A model generated the notes under the pieces. The model was given only the letters and a program-made list of their open reading frames with translations, did not search any database and was not told where the DNA came from. 25,366 nucleotides of DNA, from the NCBI GenBank assembly GCA_024636395.1, contig JAGXHD010000016.1:1-25366 (forward strand), in the 5' to 3' direction. The translations under genes were made by a program, and so were the position numbers. Source of the DNA: Sulfitobacter sp. (GTDB lineage Bacteria > Pseudomonadota > Alphaproteobacteria > Rhodobacterales > Rhodobacteraceae). Below are positions 15,067 to 23,293 of this stretch, one piece after another (the stretch's first letter is position 1; the number at the start of each line of letters is the position of its first letter).

Positions 15067-18014
15067 GTCAGATCCTCGGGCGCAGCATCATCGGAGGCAT
15101 CCCATTCGCCGTAGCGGGCCAGATGATCGTATTCGCCTGAAAAGATCGCTTTTTCCATCATCCGCCGAGAGGTGAAGCCCTGTTCCGGATCGAGATATGC
15201 TTCGAGTAATTTTGTCAGGTTTTCCAGAACGTCGTGCGCCGACTCCTGCTCCAGAGGGGCGTCCACTTCGCCGGGTGGATTGCCCAGCCCGATGAACGTG
15301 GCGCGCGAAACTGGCGCTGGGCCGATCGCCTTGAAAGCGCCCTGCTCGACCATTGCCGCCTCGATCAGCAGCTGTTTGTCAAAATGCTTTTGCTGCTTTT
15401 CCGTTGGAGGGGTTCCGGTTTTGTAATCATAGATCTGGATCTCTCCGCTCGCATTTCGGTCAATCCGGTCCGCGATCCCGCGCAGCGTAAAGCCAAGCGA
15501 TGGGATCTCCAGCTGACCCCGCGCGTCACCCTCAAAGGCCACAGGCAATGCCGTGGCAAGCCGGTCGCGCTCCTTCTCGATAAACCAGTCCGCGATGCGC
15601 GCTATCCGAGCGAACCAGATGGTGCGTGCGGCGGGCCATGGCACCAGCTCGGTCAGCGTTTCATCCGCAACCGCCATCAAATGTGACCTGTTCAGGCGTG
15701 TCGGATCATTCATTACGGATTTGACGAAATGCTCCAGGACGCTGTGGACAACGATCCCGCGCAAGGGCGCATCGGGCGATTGCACCAGAGGGCGCAGCGC
15801 GCGCAGGCGCAGACTGTGCCGGGCATAGATCGCATAGGGATCACGAATGAGCGTTTTGATCTCCGTGACTGATAGGATGCGGGGCCGGGCGGCGGCGGGG
15901 GGGCGTGGCGAGGGGCGCTTGGCGGAAGGTACACGGTCCACCGCCTCCAGCGCGCGCGCCTGTCCCAGCCAGTAAGACCCCCGTTCAATCATAGCGTCCC
16001 ATGCTGCCTTGCCGCCCTGTTTCGGAAGGCCGTACATCAGGTTGCCCAAACGGTTGATCCAGCGCGATGGAACGGTCTCTGCGTCCTCAGACCGGATCGC
16101 GCGCGTGATCCAGACCTCGGGCGCGCAGACTGCCTGCTGGTAATCATGCGCTGCCAGTCCGACGCGCCGTTCCGGCAGCAGCAGACCTGCGTCATGGCGC
16201 ATCTTGCGGTTCAGCCATGGATCGGGGGGCGGTGCTTCCGGCCAGGTCCCGTCGTTGAGGCCGCCGAGGATCACCAGGTCGGCGCCTTGCACCCGCGCCT
16301 CCAGGGTGCCCCAGATCATGATGCCGGTTCGGGGTGCATCGCGGTCGCGTACTTCACCGGCGGCCAGCAACGCCCCGGCCAGATCGGCATAATCCGCTGC
16401 TGTGAAACTGGCCGCAAAACCCGCCTCGTCCTCAAGCGTTTGCATCACACGGCGTGCCTCAACGCCCGCTTTTTTCTGCCAGAGCTGATGGCCGCGATTT
16501 TCTGCGGGGCCGACTGCAATCGTCTCCGCCAGCTGCAAGTGCCGCTCGACCCAATAGCGCAGGGGTCGGGTTTCATGGTCCAGATGCCCCATGAATGCAG
16601 CGGCTGCCCAGACAGACCATTGCTGCATCCGCGCATCCTCTTGCGCAGCTTTTTCGCAGAGCTTGATGAAACTTTCCGCCTCCGGATAGGGCATGCCGTA
16701 CCGCCGGATCGCCAATTCGCTCCGCTGCGTGTTGAGATTGTGGTGGTTGCGGTCCTCCGCGCTGTTGGTCAGCGGATGTTTGAGCAGGGTCAGAAGTGCT
16801 TCGGCATCCAGACGCCGCGACATCAGCGCAGCTACGTGCCGCAGGAACCGTCCGGGCGGGGAGAGATGCAGCGGCGTGCCTGCGCTGTCATCGGGGAGGA
16901 TACCCCACCGGCTGAGGGCGGCAGTCACGCGCCTGCCCAGCATTCTGTCGGGGGTGATGAGCGCTGAAGTTTGCCCGTCCTGCGCCGCGCGCCGCAAGCG
17001 AAGCGCAATTGCCAGTGCTTCGGCGCGGGGGGTCTCGGCAAGCACAAGTGTCATGTCGCGGGTCGCGGTTTCCAGATCAGACAGCTGCGGCCCCTCGATC
17101 CTCCAGGCATCGGTAACTGGCGCCGGGCGTAATGAGAGCGAGATCAGTCTGTTCCGGTCAGGGGCGGGACACTGTGATGCAGCGTGCCACCTTTCGACGG
17201 CATTTGGCGTACTGCCCAGTCCTTTCATCAGGCTGTAAAAGCGGAATTGTGGATGATCTTCCGAAATCAGCGGATCATCGAGTGCGGCCCAAACCTCGGG
17301 CGGCAAATCAAAATCGAAACCGGGCAATACCAGCGCCCCCTGAGGCAGCTTGGCAACCGCCTGCATCAGCATCTGGGTCGTCCCGCGCGATCCGGTCGAT
17401 CCGGCAATGATCACCGGATTATGCGGCGGTTTCTCCGCCCAAAGGGTGGCGATGGCGCTCACCCGCGCGCGCTGGCGTGCTTCGGTGTCCGGCGTTTGTT
17501 CGGTCAGGTCCAGATACGTCTGCACGATCCCCAAAAATACCTTTGCGCGTTCCCAGTGCCCCGATTGATCCGTCACATCGAGCCGCGAAATGGCATCAGG
17601 CGCGACCCCCTCGCCCTGCATTTCATCGATCAGCGCAGCAAGGCTATCGGCCAGATCATAGAGCGACGCGCGCGAGGCAAGATCCGGTGATTTTTCGAGC
17701 AGAGCAGAAATCAATCCGATCAGTTCAAGCCTCCGGCGCAAGGGCGGAACGCCTTCGGGAACGATAACGCTTGGAACCAGCCCCTCCAGATCGGTCAACA
17801 GCCGGATCCGGGGCAGCAGCATTGCGGGCCCCTCCTCAAATATCCCGCGCAGTCGCCGGGCCATCCGCTCGGTGTTTACGATCAGATCGACCCTGGCTAA
17901 GGCCTCTGGCGGACACGCCCGAAACCGATAAAGCAGGCCTTCGGCTAGCGCTTTCGGAAAGTCAGCGCCAGCGGGTAGGCCGAAGACGCGGGGGGCTTTT
18001 TGTGGTTCAAACAT
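15063..18014 (-). CDS. addB: Double-strand break repair protein AddB
   Basis: This is the second AddAB subunit, 983 residues. The C-terminal nuclease domain is intact: H757 (GIVVHSVLEH), D849 (GIADRID), D863 and K865 (YDYKTG). The N-terminal region shows GLPAGADF where Bacillus AddB has a Walker A, so the P-loop is degenerate and helicase activity is unlikely, as for RecC. Bacillus AddB also holds an iron-sulphur cluster through cysteines after the nuclease motif; no cysteine follows residue 867 here, so that cluster is absent. It overlaps the murU end by eight bases and addA by four. Confidence 0.95.
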   Translation of the reverse strand: MFEPQKAPRVFGLPAGADFPKALAEGLLYRFRACPPEALARVDLIVNTERMARRLRGIFEEGPAMLLPRIRLLTDLEGLVPSVIVPEGVPPLRRRLELIGLISALLEKSPDLASRASLYDLADSLAALIDEMQGEGVAPDAISRLDVTDQSGHWERAKVFLGIVQTYLDLTEQTPDTEARQRARVSAIATLWAEKPPHNPVIIAGSTGSRGTTQMLMQAVAKLPQGALVLPGFDFDLPPEVWAALDDPLISEDHPQFRFYSLMKGLGSTPNAVERWHAASQCPAPDRNRLISLSLRPAPVTDAWRIEGPQLSDLETATRDMTLVLAETPRAEALAIALRLRRAAQDGQTSALITPDRMLGRRVTAALSRWGILPDDSAGTPLHLSPPGRFLRHVAALMSRRLDAEALLTLLKHPLTNSAEDRNHHNLNTQRSELAIRRYGMPYPEAESFIKLCEKAAQEDARMQQWSVWAAAAFMGHLDHETRPLRYWVERHLQLAETIAVGPAENRGHQLWQKKAGVEARRVMQTLEDEAGFAASFTAADYADLAGALLAAGEVRDRDAPRTGIMIWGTLEARVQGADLVILGGLNDGTWPEAPPPDPWLNRKMRHDAGLLLPERRVGLAAHDYQQAVCAPEVWITRAIRSEDAETVPSRWINRLGNLMYGLPKQGGKAAWDAMIERGSYWLGQARALEAVDRVPSAKRPSPRPPAAARPRILSVTEIKTLIRDPYAIYARHSLRLRALRPLVQSPDAPLRGIVVHSVLEHFVKSVMNDPTRLNRSHLMAVADETLTELVPWPAARTIWFARIARIADWFIEKERDRLATALPVAFEGDARGQLEIPSLGFTLRGIADRIDRNASGEIQIYDYKTGTPPTEKQQKHFDKQLLIEAAMVEQGAFKAIGPAPVSRATFIGLGNPPGEVDAPLEQESAHDVLENLTKLLEAYLDPEQGFTSRRMMEKAIFSGEYDHLARYGEWDASDDAAPEDLT

Positions 18015-18687
18015 CTGTTTTCAAGAGCCCTTCTGCCGTCACAATGCCGCCGGGATGCCCCACGTCGCACCAGTGCCCGGGATATTCGAGCCCGTAAATT
18101 CTCTGGTGTCGGAGCATTTGGTCCCAGATCCGATTGAGCGAGAAAACCTGCTCATCAACGCCCGCGAGAAGATCGGTCTTTATGATCTGGACGCCGCCAT
18201 AGACAACACCCGCACCGCGGCTCAGACGGCCATCGCGTGCCAGTGTAAAGTCACCGGATCCTGCATGCTCCAGCGCCCTTTCTGGCAATATGCCCATCAA
18301 GAGGGCATCCATTTTAGCAGGATCCCAAGCCTCGATCAGAATGCTTAGCGGGTTGGGCCCCTGCCAGATGGCATCGGTGTTCATCGTAATCACCGGCCCG
18401 TCGCCCAGCAACGGCAGCGCATTGCGCAGGCCCCCGCCGGTTTCCAGAATATCGGGCTCTTCGATCAGCGTGGCTACGCCGAGTGGGTCAAGATACGCGC
18501 GCAGAATCTCGGCGCGGTAATGCAAGTTTGCCACGATGATCGGAGGGGAGATGCCGTGTGCGAGGGCGAGCGCGTGATCAATCAGCGGCCTTCCCGCGAC
18601 CTCGACCATCGGCTTGGGGCGATCAGAGGTCAGATGTTTCATCCGCGTCCCGAAGCCGGCTGCAAACAGCATCACGGCAAAACTCAT
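18007..18687 (-). CDS. murU: N-acetylmuramate alpha-1-phosphate uridylyltransferase
   Basis: The 226-residue protein is a sugar-phosphate nucleotidyltransferase. The signature LFAAGFGTRMKHLTSDRPKP is at residues 7-26, and the metal-binding aspartate is probably D105 in MNTDAIW. GHWCDVGHPG near the end matches the family. MurU of Pseudomonas putida converts MurNAc-1-phosphate to UDP-MurNAc in a recycling route that bypasses MurA. The identity rests on length and on the adjacent AmgK-like kinase, with which it overlaps by four bases, the same pair as in Pseudomonas. A generic nucleotidyltransferase is the fallback. Confidence 0.85.
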   Translation of the reverse strand: MSFAVMLFAAGFGTRMKHLTSDRPKPMVEVAGRPLIDHALALAHGISPPIIVANLHYRAEILRAYLDPLGVATLIEEPDILETGGGLRNALPLLGDGPVITMNTDAIWQGPNPLSILIEAWDPAKMDALLMGILPERALEHAGSGDFTLARDGRLSRGAGVVYGGVQIIKTDLLAGVDEQVFSLNRIWDQMLRHQRIYGLEYPGHWCDVGHPGGIVTAEGLLKTDV

Positions 18688-19694
18688 GCCGCACCTTTCG
18701 ATTTGAGCTTGGCGAGGATTTCAGGGGTTGGCGCGGGAAGGGTGGAGCGGATGTGTGCGACGGCGGGCTCGAGGGCAGGATGCGCGAGATTGCGCTCCAC
18801 AAACTCCCAGACGCGCGGGATCAGGTCGATATAGCGCGGCTTTCCAAGTTCGAGGCAGAGTTTGGCGAAGGCGCCGACGATGCGCAGATTACGCTGCACA
18901 CCCAAAATCGCGTATGCGGCGCGAAATGAATCCTCGTCCTGCGGGTTCTGGGCCAGATAGCGGTCGATCATGGCGTTTTCGATCACACGGGGAACGTCGC
19001 GCCGCGCGTCTTGTAGGACCGACACGAGATCGTAGGCCGCATGGCCCGACATGGCATCCTGAAAATCCAGAAGACCCACCCTCGCAGCGCCTTGTCTCTC
19101 AGGCAGCCACAACAGATTTTCTGCGTGATAATCACGCTGGATCAGCACCTGTGGGGCATCTTCCAGCGGAGCAAGAAGATCTGCCATGATCCGCTCGAAC
19201 ACGGCCTGCTCCTGCGTATCGCGGGCGCCGGTGAGGCCGAAAAGATACCACTCGTAGGCGCGTGCGGCAAAGCTGGTCATTCTGGCGGTGCTGTACGGCT
19301 CAAGCGCCGGCAAGGGTGCCGCATGCAGAACGGTGAGCACGTCGACAGCTGCGGCATAGAGCGGCGCTTCCAGCGATGCGTCCCGCGCGATCACCTTCTT
19401 GAACAGATCGTCGCCAAGATCTTCGATGAGCAAAAGTCCGTTCTCGGTGTCGCGTGCCAGTATCGCCGGCGCGCTCAAACCAGTAGTGCGCAAATGTTCC
19501 GCGATGGCGATGAAGGGCCTTACATCCTCGTCGCTTTCAGCGGGTGCGTCCATCAGGATCACGGTGGCTCCGTCAGATTTGACCAGCCGCTCATATTTAC
19601 GATTGGAGGCGTCACCCGCCACAGTTACGCGGGCGGCGTCTGCCCAGCCGCAGCGCTGGATGAATTCGGTCAGAAGAAAAGCGCGGTCGGTCAT
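18684..19694 (-). CDS. amgK: N-acetylmuramate/N-acetylglucosamine kinase (AmgK-like)
   Basis: This 336-residue aminoglycoside-phosphotransferase-fold kinase has the nucleotide-binding GDASNRKYERL (27-37), the catalytic loop QRDYHAEN (186-193, catalytic D188 and metal-binding N193), and D210 in LLDFQDA. AmgK phosphorylates the anomeric carbon of MurNAc (and GlcNAc), producing the MurU substrate. The start at 19694 is chosen because it overlaps the tsaE stop by four bases (ATGA) and begins at the conserved region; a start at 19739 would add 15 residues lying inside tsaE. Clustering with tsaE upstream and murU downstream supports the assignment over a generic phosphotransferase. Confidence 0.85.
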   Translation of the reverse strand: MTDRAFLLTEFIQRCGWADAARVTVAGDASNRKYERLVKSDGATVILMDAPAESDEDVRPFIAIAEHLRTTGLSAPAILARDTENGLLLIEDLGDDLFKKVIARDASLEAPLYAAAVDVLTVLHAAPLPALEPYSTARMTSFAARAYEWYLFGLTGARDTQEQAVFERIMADLLAPLEDAPQVLIQRDYHAENLLWLPERQGAARVGLLDFQDAMSGHAAYDLVSVLQDARRDVPRVIENAMIDRYLAQNPQDEDSFRAAYAILGVQRNLRIVGAFAKLCLELGKPRYIDLIPRVWEFVERNLAHPALEPAVAHIRSTLPAPTPEILAKLKSKGAA

Positions 19695-20158
19695 GTGGTC
19701 CAGTCTGTCATTTTTGTATCCCAGCGCGGCCCCGACCATGTCGCTGTCAGGATGCGGTGAAGATCAGCATCGGTCGCGGTGAGGGTGATGTCCAGCGCAT
19801 CATGGGGTCTCAGATCTCCCAGTCGGTCCGGCCATTCGATAAGGCAGATCGCCTGATCCATCGCATCGACGAGGCCCAGCTCATCCGTCTCCGATGGATC
19901 GCCGAGGCGGTACAGATCCGCATGCCAGATTTCCGTGCCGGATGCTGCCTCGTAAGTTTGAACGAGAGTAAATGTTGGAGAGGGGACATCTTCCGGAGAT
20001 GCCAGCAACGATTGGACCAGCGCTCGCGCAAAATGCGTCTTTCCGGCACCCACGTCACCGGTCAGCAGAATAGTATCGCCTGAGTCGAGTTTCGCCCCCA
20101 GTCGCCGGGCAAAGGCGGCGGTCTGATCGGGGGAAGCAAGAGGCACGGCGATTTTCAT
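19691..20158 (-). CDS. tsaE: tRNA threonylcarbamoyladenosine biosynthesis ATPase TsaE
   Basis: TsaE is the ATPase of the TsaB-TsaD-TsaE complex that makes t6A at position 37 of ANN-decoding tRNAs. The 155 residues contain a P-loop GDVGAGKT at 34-41, SPTFTLVQTY (the conserved SPT-F region), the HADLYRL block and LIEWPDRLGD. All are characteristic. No Shine-Dalgarno is obvious at the ATG. The 41-base gap from the PAS protein gene upstream contains no clear terminator, so the gene may continue that transcript. amgK starts within its stop codon. Confidence 0.95.
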   Translation of the reverse strand: MKIAVPLASPDQTAAFARRLGAKLDSGDTILLTGDVGAGKTHFARALVQSLLASPEDVPSPTFTLVQTYEAASGTEIWHADLYRLGDPSETDELGLVDAMDQAICLIEWPDRLGDLRPHDALDITLTATDADLHRILTATWSGPRWDTKMTDWTT

Positions 20159-20199
20159 GACGGCAAACTAGCTGCCAGAGGCGTCGCATGAAAGAGCTG

Positions 20200-21732
20200 T
20201 CAGTCGGATGTTTTCCGCGCGCGCGGTTGAGATTTCGCCGATACCGAGGTTTGCCGGGAGAAGCGGACAACCGTTGCACCGGATGCGATGGGCAAAATCT
20301 TGCACTGCATTGGTTTTTGGCCCTTCAGGCACACTGGCATGGACCATTCCTCCCGGTCCCCCAGCCGCATCACCGAGTCACGCAGATCCTGCCACATCGG
20401 GTTAGGTGCTGATTTTTCGCGCCAAAGCTGGATTGCGTCACTGATCGTGACATCGGCAAAGCTGCTGTCGCCCCGAAAGCCCCAGAGCAGATCATAGGCC
20501 TTGTTCGAAAACGTCAGCACGCCGGATTGCGAAAAGACAGCAAGAGCATCCTCGAAAGTGTCGACAAGGCTTTGACCCAGTTCGAGTTCGGCACGGAAAT
20601 TGCGGGTGAGCGAGATTTCCGCGCTAATGTCCTCAAGTAGAAATGCAATTGCGCCATCGGGATGCGGCCTTCCGGTCACGCGGTAGGTTTGCCCGGTCTC
20701 GAGGGACCATGTCTCCTCGAAACGCCCGGATTCCGCAGCGCTGATCATATCGGCCATCCGGTGACGCCATGTCTTGTAGTTCTTTGGCTCCGGCATGCGC
20801 CTGTTCTCGCGCAGGGCATCGAAGAAGGAATCAATCGTGGGCCGTGGGCTGAGGAACGATACAGACAGCCCCGTGAGATCAATCAGCGCCGGATTGAAGA
20901 GCGCGAGCTGTCTGTTCCGGTTGAAAATTGCGAGACCGATAGAAAGATGTGCGAAGGTTTTTGCCAGCGTCTGGACAAAATCGCGCTGGGCGTCCTCAGC
21001 CTTGATCACTGCTGATAGGGAAGTGGCGTGATAAATCGCACCGTCTGAGAGCGGGTGGCATGCTACACTGAACCATTCAGGAGACTCCGAAAAGGCGTAC
21101 TCGACTTTCACGCGGTTGGTCTGCGTGCCTTTCGCGCCGTCGACAGATTTAGGAGAGGGATCCGGCAACGTAAAAATCGAAACACCGGTTTTTGCTGCGT
21201 CTTCTGGAAGGCGACGGCGCAAAGCTGAGTAGGCCGCATTGCTCCAGATCACCGCGCCGGTCAGATCCGTTTTCCACACGGGATACGGTAGGTGCTCATT
21301 GATCTGTCTCAGAAGTTGAAGCTCGGCGGTATCACGAGAGGTCAGGGATATGTCCCCGACTTCGTGAAAATATACTGAAGTCAAATTTGTGCGCGGTATG
21401 ATTTGTGCGCTGCCTTTAAGTCCTTTGAGCCATATCTCGCCGCTGCCGTTTAGCGGGCGGTGAGGCGGAAAGCCGGGATAGTCAGGCGCCAGAATATCAT
21501 GGATATCTTCCCAGTCATGTGCGCCGATCGCGATCGGAAACCGGGCCATCGCTGCTTCCGTTGCATGGTCCAAGATACCGCCGCGGAACACGATCGCAGG
21601 AACATCGCCCTCCGGCTCGCTTTTGGCGGCAAAGCTGCCAACAGGACGCAACACCCACCAACTGCCCAGCGCAACAGTCGGAATGACGACTGCAAGAATT
21701 AGAATCAGATCAATCAACACGGTACTCCGCAC
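20200..21732 (-). CDS. Membrane-anchored multi-PAS protein without output domain
   Basis: The 510-residue protein has one N-terminal transmembrane segment (about 5-27, VLIDLILILAVVIPTVALGSWWVL). It then has three PAS-like regions: about 141-240 (LRQINEHLPYPVWKTDLTGAVIWSN), about 255-370 (FAHLSIGLAIFNRNRQLALFNPAL) and about 385-490 (LVDTFEDALAVFSQSGVLTFSNKAYDLLWGF). The last two resemble the PAS_7 type. There is no histidine-kinase H-box, N or G box, and no GGDEF, EAL or DNA-binding domain. It may act as a sensor partner for another protein. It lies 63 bases after regB on the same strand, so a link with RegB/RegA signalling is suggested but not shown. The start is GTG at 21732; a second GTG four codons in is also possible, and no clear Shine-Dalgarno precedes either. 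Confidence 0.8.
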   Translation of the reverse strand: MRSTVLIDLILILAVVIPTVALGSWWVLRPVGSFAAKSEPEGDVPAIVFRGGILDHATEAAMARFPIAIGAHDWEDIHDILAPDYPGFPPHRPLNGSGEIWLKGLKGSAQIIPRTNLTSVYFHEVGDISLTSRDTAELQLLRQINEHLPYPVWKTDLTGAVIWSNAAYSALRRRLPEDAAKTGVSIFTLPDPSPKSVDGAKGTQTNRVKVEYAFSESPEWFSVACHPLSDGAIYHATSLSAVIKAEDAQRDFVQTLAKTFAHLSIGLAIFNRNRQLALFNPALIDLTGLSVSFLSPRPTIDSFFDALRENRRMPEPKNYKTWRHRMADMISAAESGRFEETWSLETGQTYRVTGRPHPDGAIAFLLEDISAEISLTRNFRAELELGQSLVDTFEDALAVFSQSGVLTFSNKAYDLLWGFRGDSSFADVTISDAIQLWREKSAPNPMWQDLRDSVMRLGDREEWSMPVCLKGQKPMQCKILPIASGATVVRFSRQTSVSAKSQPRARKTSD

Positions 21733-21795
21733 GCTTTTCGGGCAGGGCCATCATGCAATCTTTAACCTTTAAAAAGTGTTAATTTTTAGATCCTT
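21733..21795. other. AT-rich gap between regB and the PAS protein gene
   Basis: This 63-base gap has an AT-rich core (21760-21795) with several TTAA tetramers, unlike the GC-rich surroundings. It could hold a promoter for the PAS protein gene. I see no hairpin with a T-tract that would terminate regB. On the minus strand an ATGATG at 21751-21754 opens a 14-codon frame that runs over the PAS start in another frame. Confidence 0.35.
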
Positions 21796-23187
21796 TCAGA
21801 CTTCGGCAAAGCGCGTGTTGCTGCCGCGCGCCACAGCATTCTCGCCGGTGCGGGCATCGATTTTATTGCGCGGCCAGCGGACTTCGACGACTGCTCCGAT
21901 ATCCTGACTGCGGTAGCCCGCCTCGTCCGCCCCATTGGCAAAGCTGAGCGTGGCACCCGACCTCTCCAGCAGCGTCTTGGCGATAAACAGGCCAAGGCCC
22001 ATCCCTTCGTATTCCGGCCGGGTCTTATCCTTTTTCCGGCGAGTCCGGCGGCCCATGAACGGATCCCCCAAGCGGCCCAGAAGCTGCGGCGGAAAGCCGT
22101 TTCCGTCGTCGAGGATGCGCACGATAATGATGTCATCGGTCCAGCGGGTCTCGATCCAGACCGTGCTTTGCGCGAAATCGACCGCGTTCTGGACCAGATT
22201 CCGCAGACCGTGGATGATCTCCGGCATCCGCAGGATTGCGGGTTGCGGCCCTTTCGGCGTATCGGCGCTGTTGAAATTGATCATCACGTCCTTGCCCCGC
22301 CCCATGTGCGGCTCGGCTGCGGATTCGACAACGGTTATCAGTGGCGCCTGTCGCATGTGCAGATCATCCTTTCCCGCACGCCCCATATCCCGCAGGATAT
22401 CGCGGCAGCGGTCGGCCTGCTGTACGATCAGCTCAGCATCCTCGCGCAGCTCTGGCTGGTTGCGCAACTCATCAACCAGTTCTGCACTGGCCAGTTTGAT
22501 CGTGGCAAGTGGTGTGCCCAGTTCATGCGCCGCAGCGGCGACCACGCCGCCTAAGTCTGTGAGCTTTTGCTCCCGCGCGAGCGCCATCTGCGTGGCCGCA
22601 AGAGCATCCGACATCAGATGGATCTCTGACGTGACGCGGCGCGAATAGGCGGAGGTAAACACAACCGCGATCACCAGGGCGATCCATTGGCCAAAGACGA
22701 ATAGCTGCGGTATCTGGAGGATAGCCCCCTCCATCGTGCGCAGTGGCAGATGAAAGAACGCAAGCACACTGACGCTCACGATCGCCATCGCACACAGCGT
22801 GAGAGTAGAGCGCAGGCTGAGTGCCGTGGCGGAGATGGTGACAGGACCGAGCAGCAGCAGGGTGAAGGGATTATTAAGACCGCCCGTCAGGAACAGCAGC
22901 ACACTCAGTTGCACTAGATCAAAGCTGACCAGGGCCATGTTCTGCCGCTCCGACAAGCGCTTGTTTTCGGGAAAGACGAATCCGGCGACCAGATTGCCGA
23001 TCACTGAAATGCCGATGACGAAATAACACAGCCCAAGTTCGAGCTGGATTCCGAACAGCTGCGGCGTCACCGTCACGGCGGCGAATTGCCCCGCGATCGC
23101 GACCCAACGCAGCAGTATCATGGTGCGCAAGCGGATCCAGTTGGCGCGCTTGCGCTCACCTATGGGGCGGATTGTGGTCTGCGTCAT
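21796..23187 (-). CDS. regB: Redox sensor histidine kinase RegB (PrrB)
   Basis: RegB is the membrane sensor kinase of the global redox system RegBA/PrrBA. In 463 residues (Rhodobacter versions are about 460) there are about six membrane segments in residues 25-180. GGLNNPF at 102-108 is the proposed quinone-binding motif. H221 in AHELGTPLA is the phosphorylated histidine. C261 in ADRCRDIL is the redox-active cysteine (the R. capsulatus Cys265 equivalent). The N box is near 330-338, DDGNGFP is at 360-366 and GMGLGLF at 395-401. The start at 23187 (MTQTTIRPIGER) is chosen because it gives the family length. M at 23217 is possible, and the longer open frame to 23496 runs back across senC. It is divergent from senC-regA. 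Confidence 0.96.
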   Translation of the reverse strand: MTQTTIRPIGERKRANWIRLRTMILLRWVAIAGQFAAVTVTPQLFGIQLELGLCYFVIGISVIGNLVAGFVFPENKRLSERQNMALVSFDLVQLSVLLFLTGGLNNPFTLLLLGPVTISATALSLRSTLTLCAMAIVSVSVLAFFHLPLRTMEGAILQIPQLFVFGQWIALVIAVVFTSAYSRRVTSEIHLMSDALAATQMALAREQKLTDLGGVVAAAAHELGTPLATIKLASAELVDELRNQPELREDAELIVQQADRCRDILRDMGRAGKDDLHMRQAPLITVVESAAEPHMGRGKDVMINFNSADTPKGPQPAILRMPEIIHGLRNLVQNAVDFAQSTVWIETRWTDDIIIVRILDDGNGFPPQLLGRLGDPFMGRRTRRKKDKTRPEYEGMGLGLFIAKTLLERSGATLSFANGADEAGYRSQDIGAVVEVRWPRNKIDARTGENAVARGSNTRFAEV

Positions 23188-23217
23188 CTGGGCGCTTCTC
23201 TCGAATGTGACTTGCAT

Positions 23218-23247
23218 TGCATAGAAGCTAGCGTAGGTCTGTGCCAA
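23218..23247 (-). promoter_or_regulatory. Candidate regB promoter
   Basis: On the minus strand TTGGCA (23242-23247, five of six to TTGACA) is followed after 18 bases by TATGCA (23218-23223). A second possibility nearby is TTGATG, 17 bases, TACGCT. Either places a start roughly 20-40 bases before the regB ATG. The choice cannot be settled by eye. Confidence 0.3.
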
Positions 23248-23260
23248 TTCATCATCAAGA

Positions 23261-23281
23261 GCGCGCAATGACGCTGCGCGC
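23261..23281 (+). promoter_or_regulatory. Inverted repeat directly before the senC ribosome-binding site
   Basis: GCGCGCA (23261-23267) and TGCGCGC (23275-23281) form a perfect 7-pair stem around a 7-base loop. The senC Shine-Dalgarno AGGAGG (23284-23289) begins two bases later. The element could be a leader hairpin that affects senC translation, or an operator in the shared regB/senC control region. RegA sites are degenerate GCG...CGC dyads, so autoregulation is conceivable but not shown. Confidence 0.45.
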
Positions 23282-23293
23282 GCAGGAGGCCCC

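Noticed and set aside
21710..21754. A 14-codon leader peptide frame (ATGATG) overlapping the start of the PAS protein gene
   Set aside because: The spacing to the only purine-rich stretch is too long, the peptide has no regulatory codon pattern, and chance frames of this size are frequent.
21762..21782. CtrA-type TTAA-N7-TTAA site in the AT-rich gap after regB
   Set aside because: The TTAA tetramers are spaced by 6 and 3 bases and not 7, and no full TTAACCAT half-site is present.
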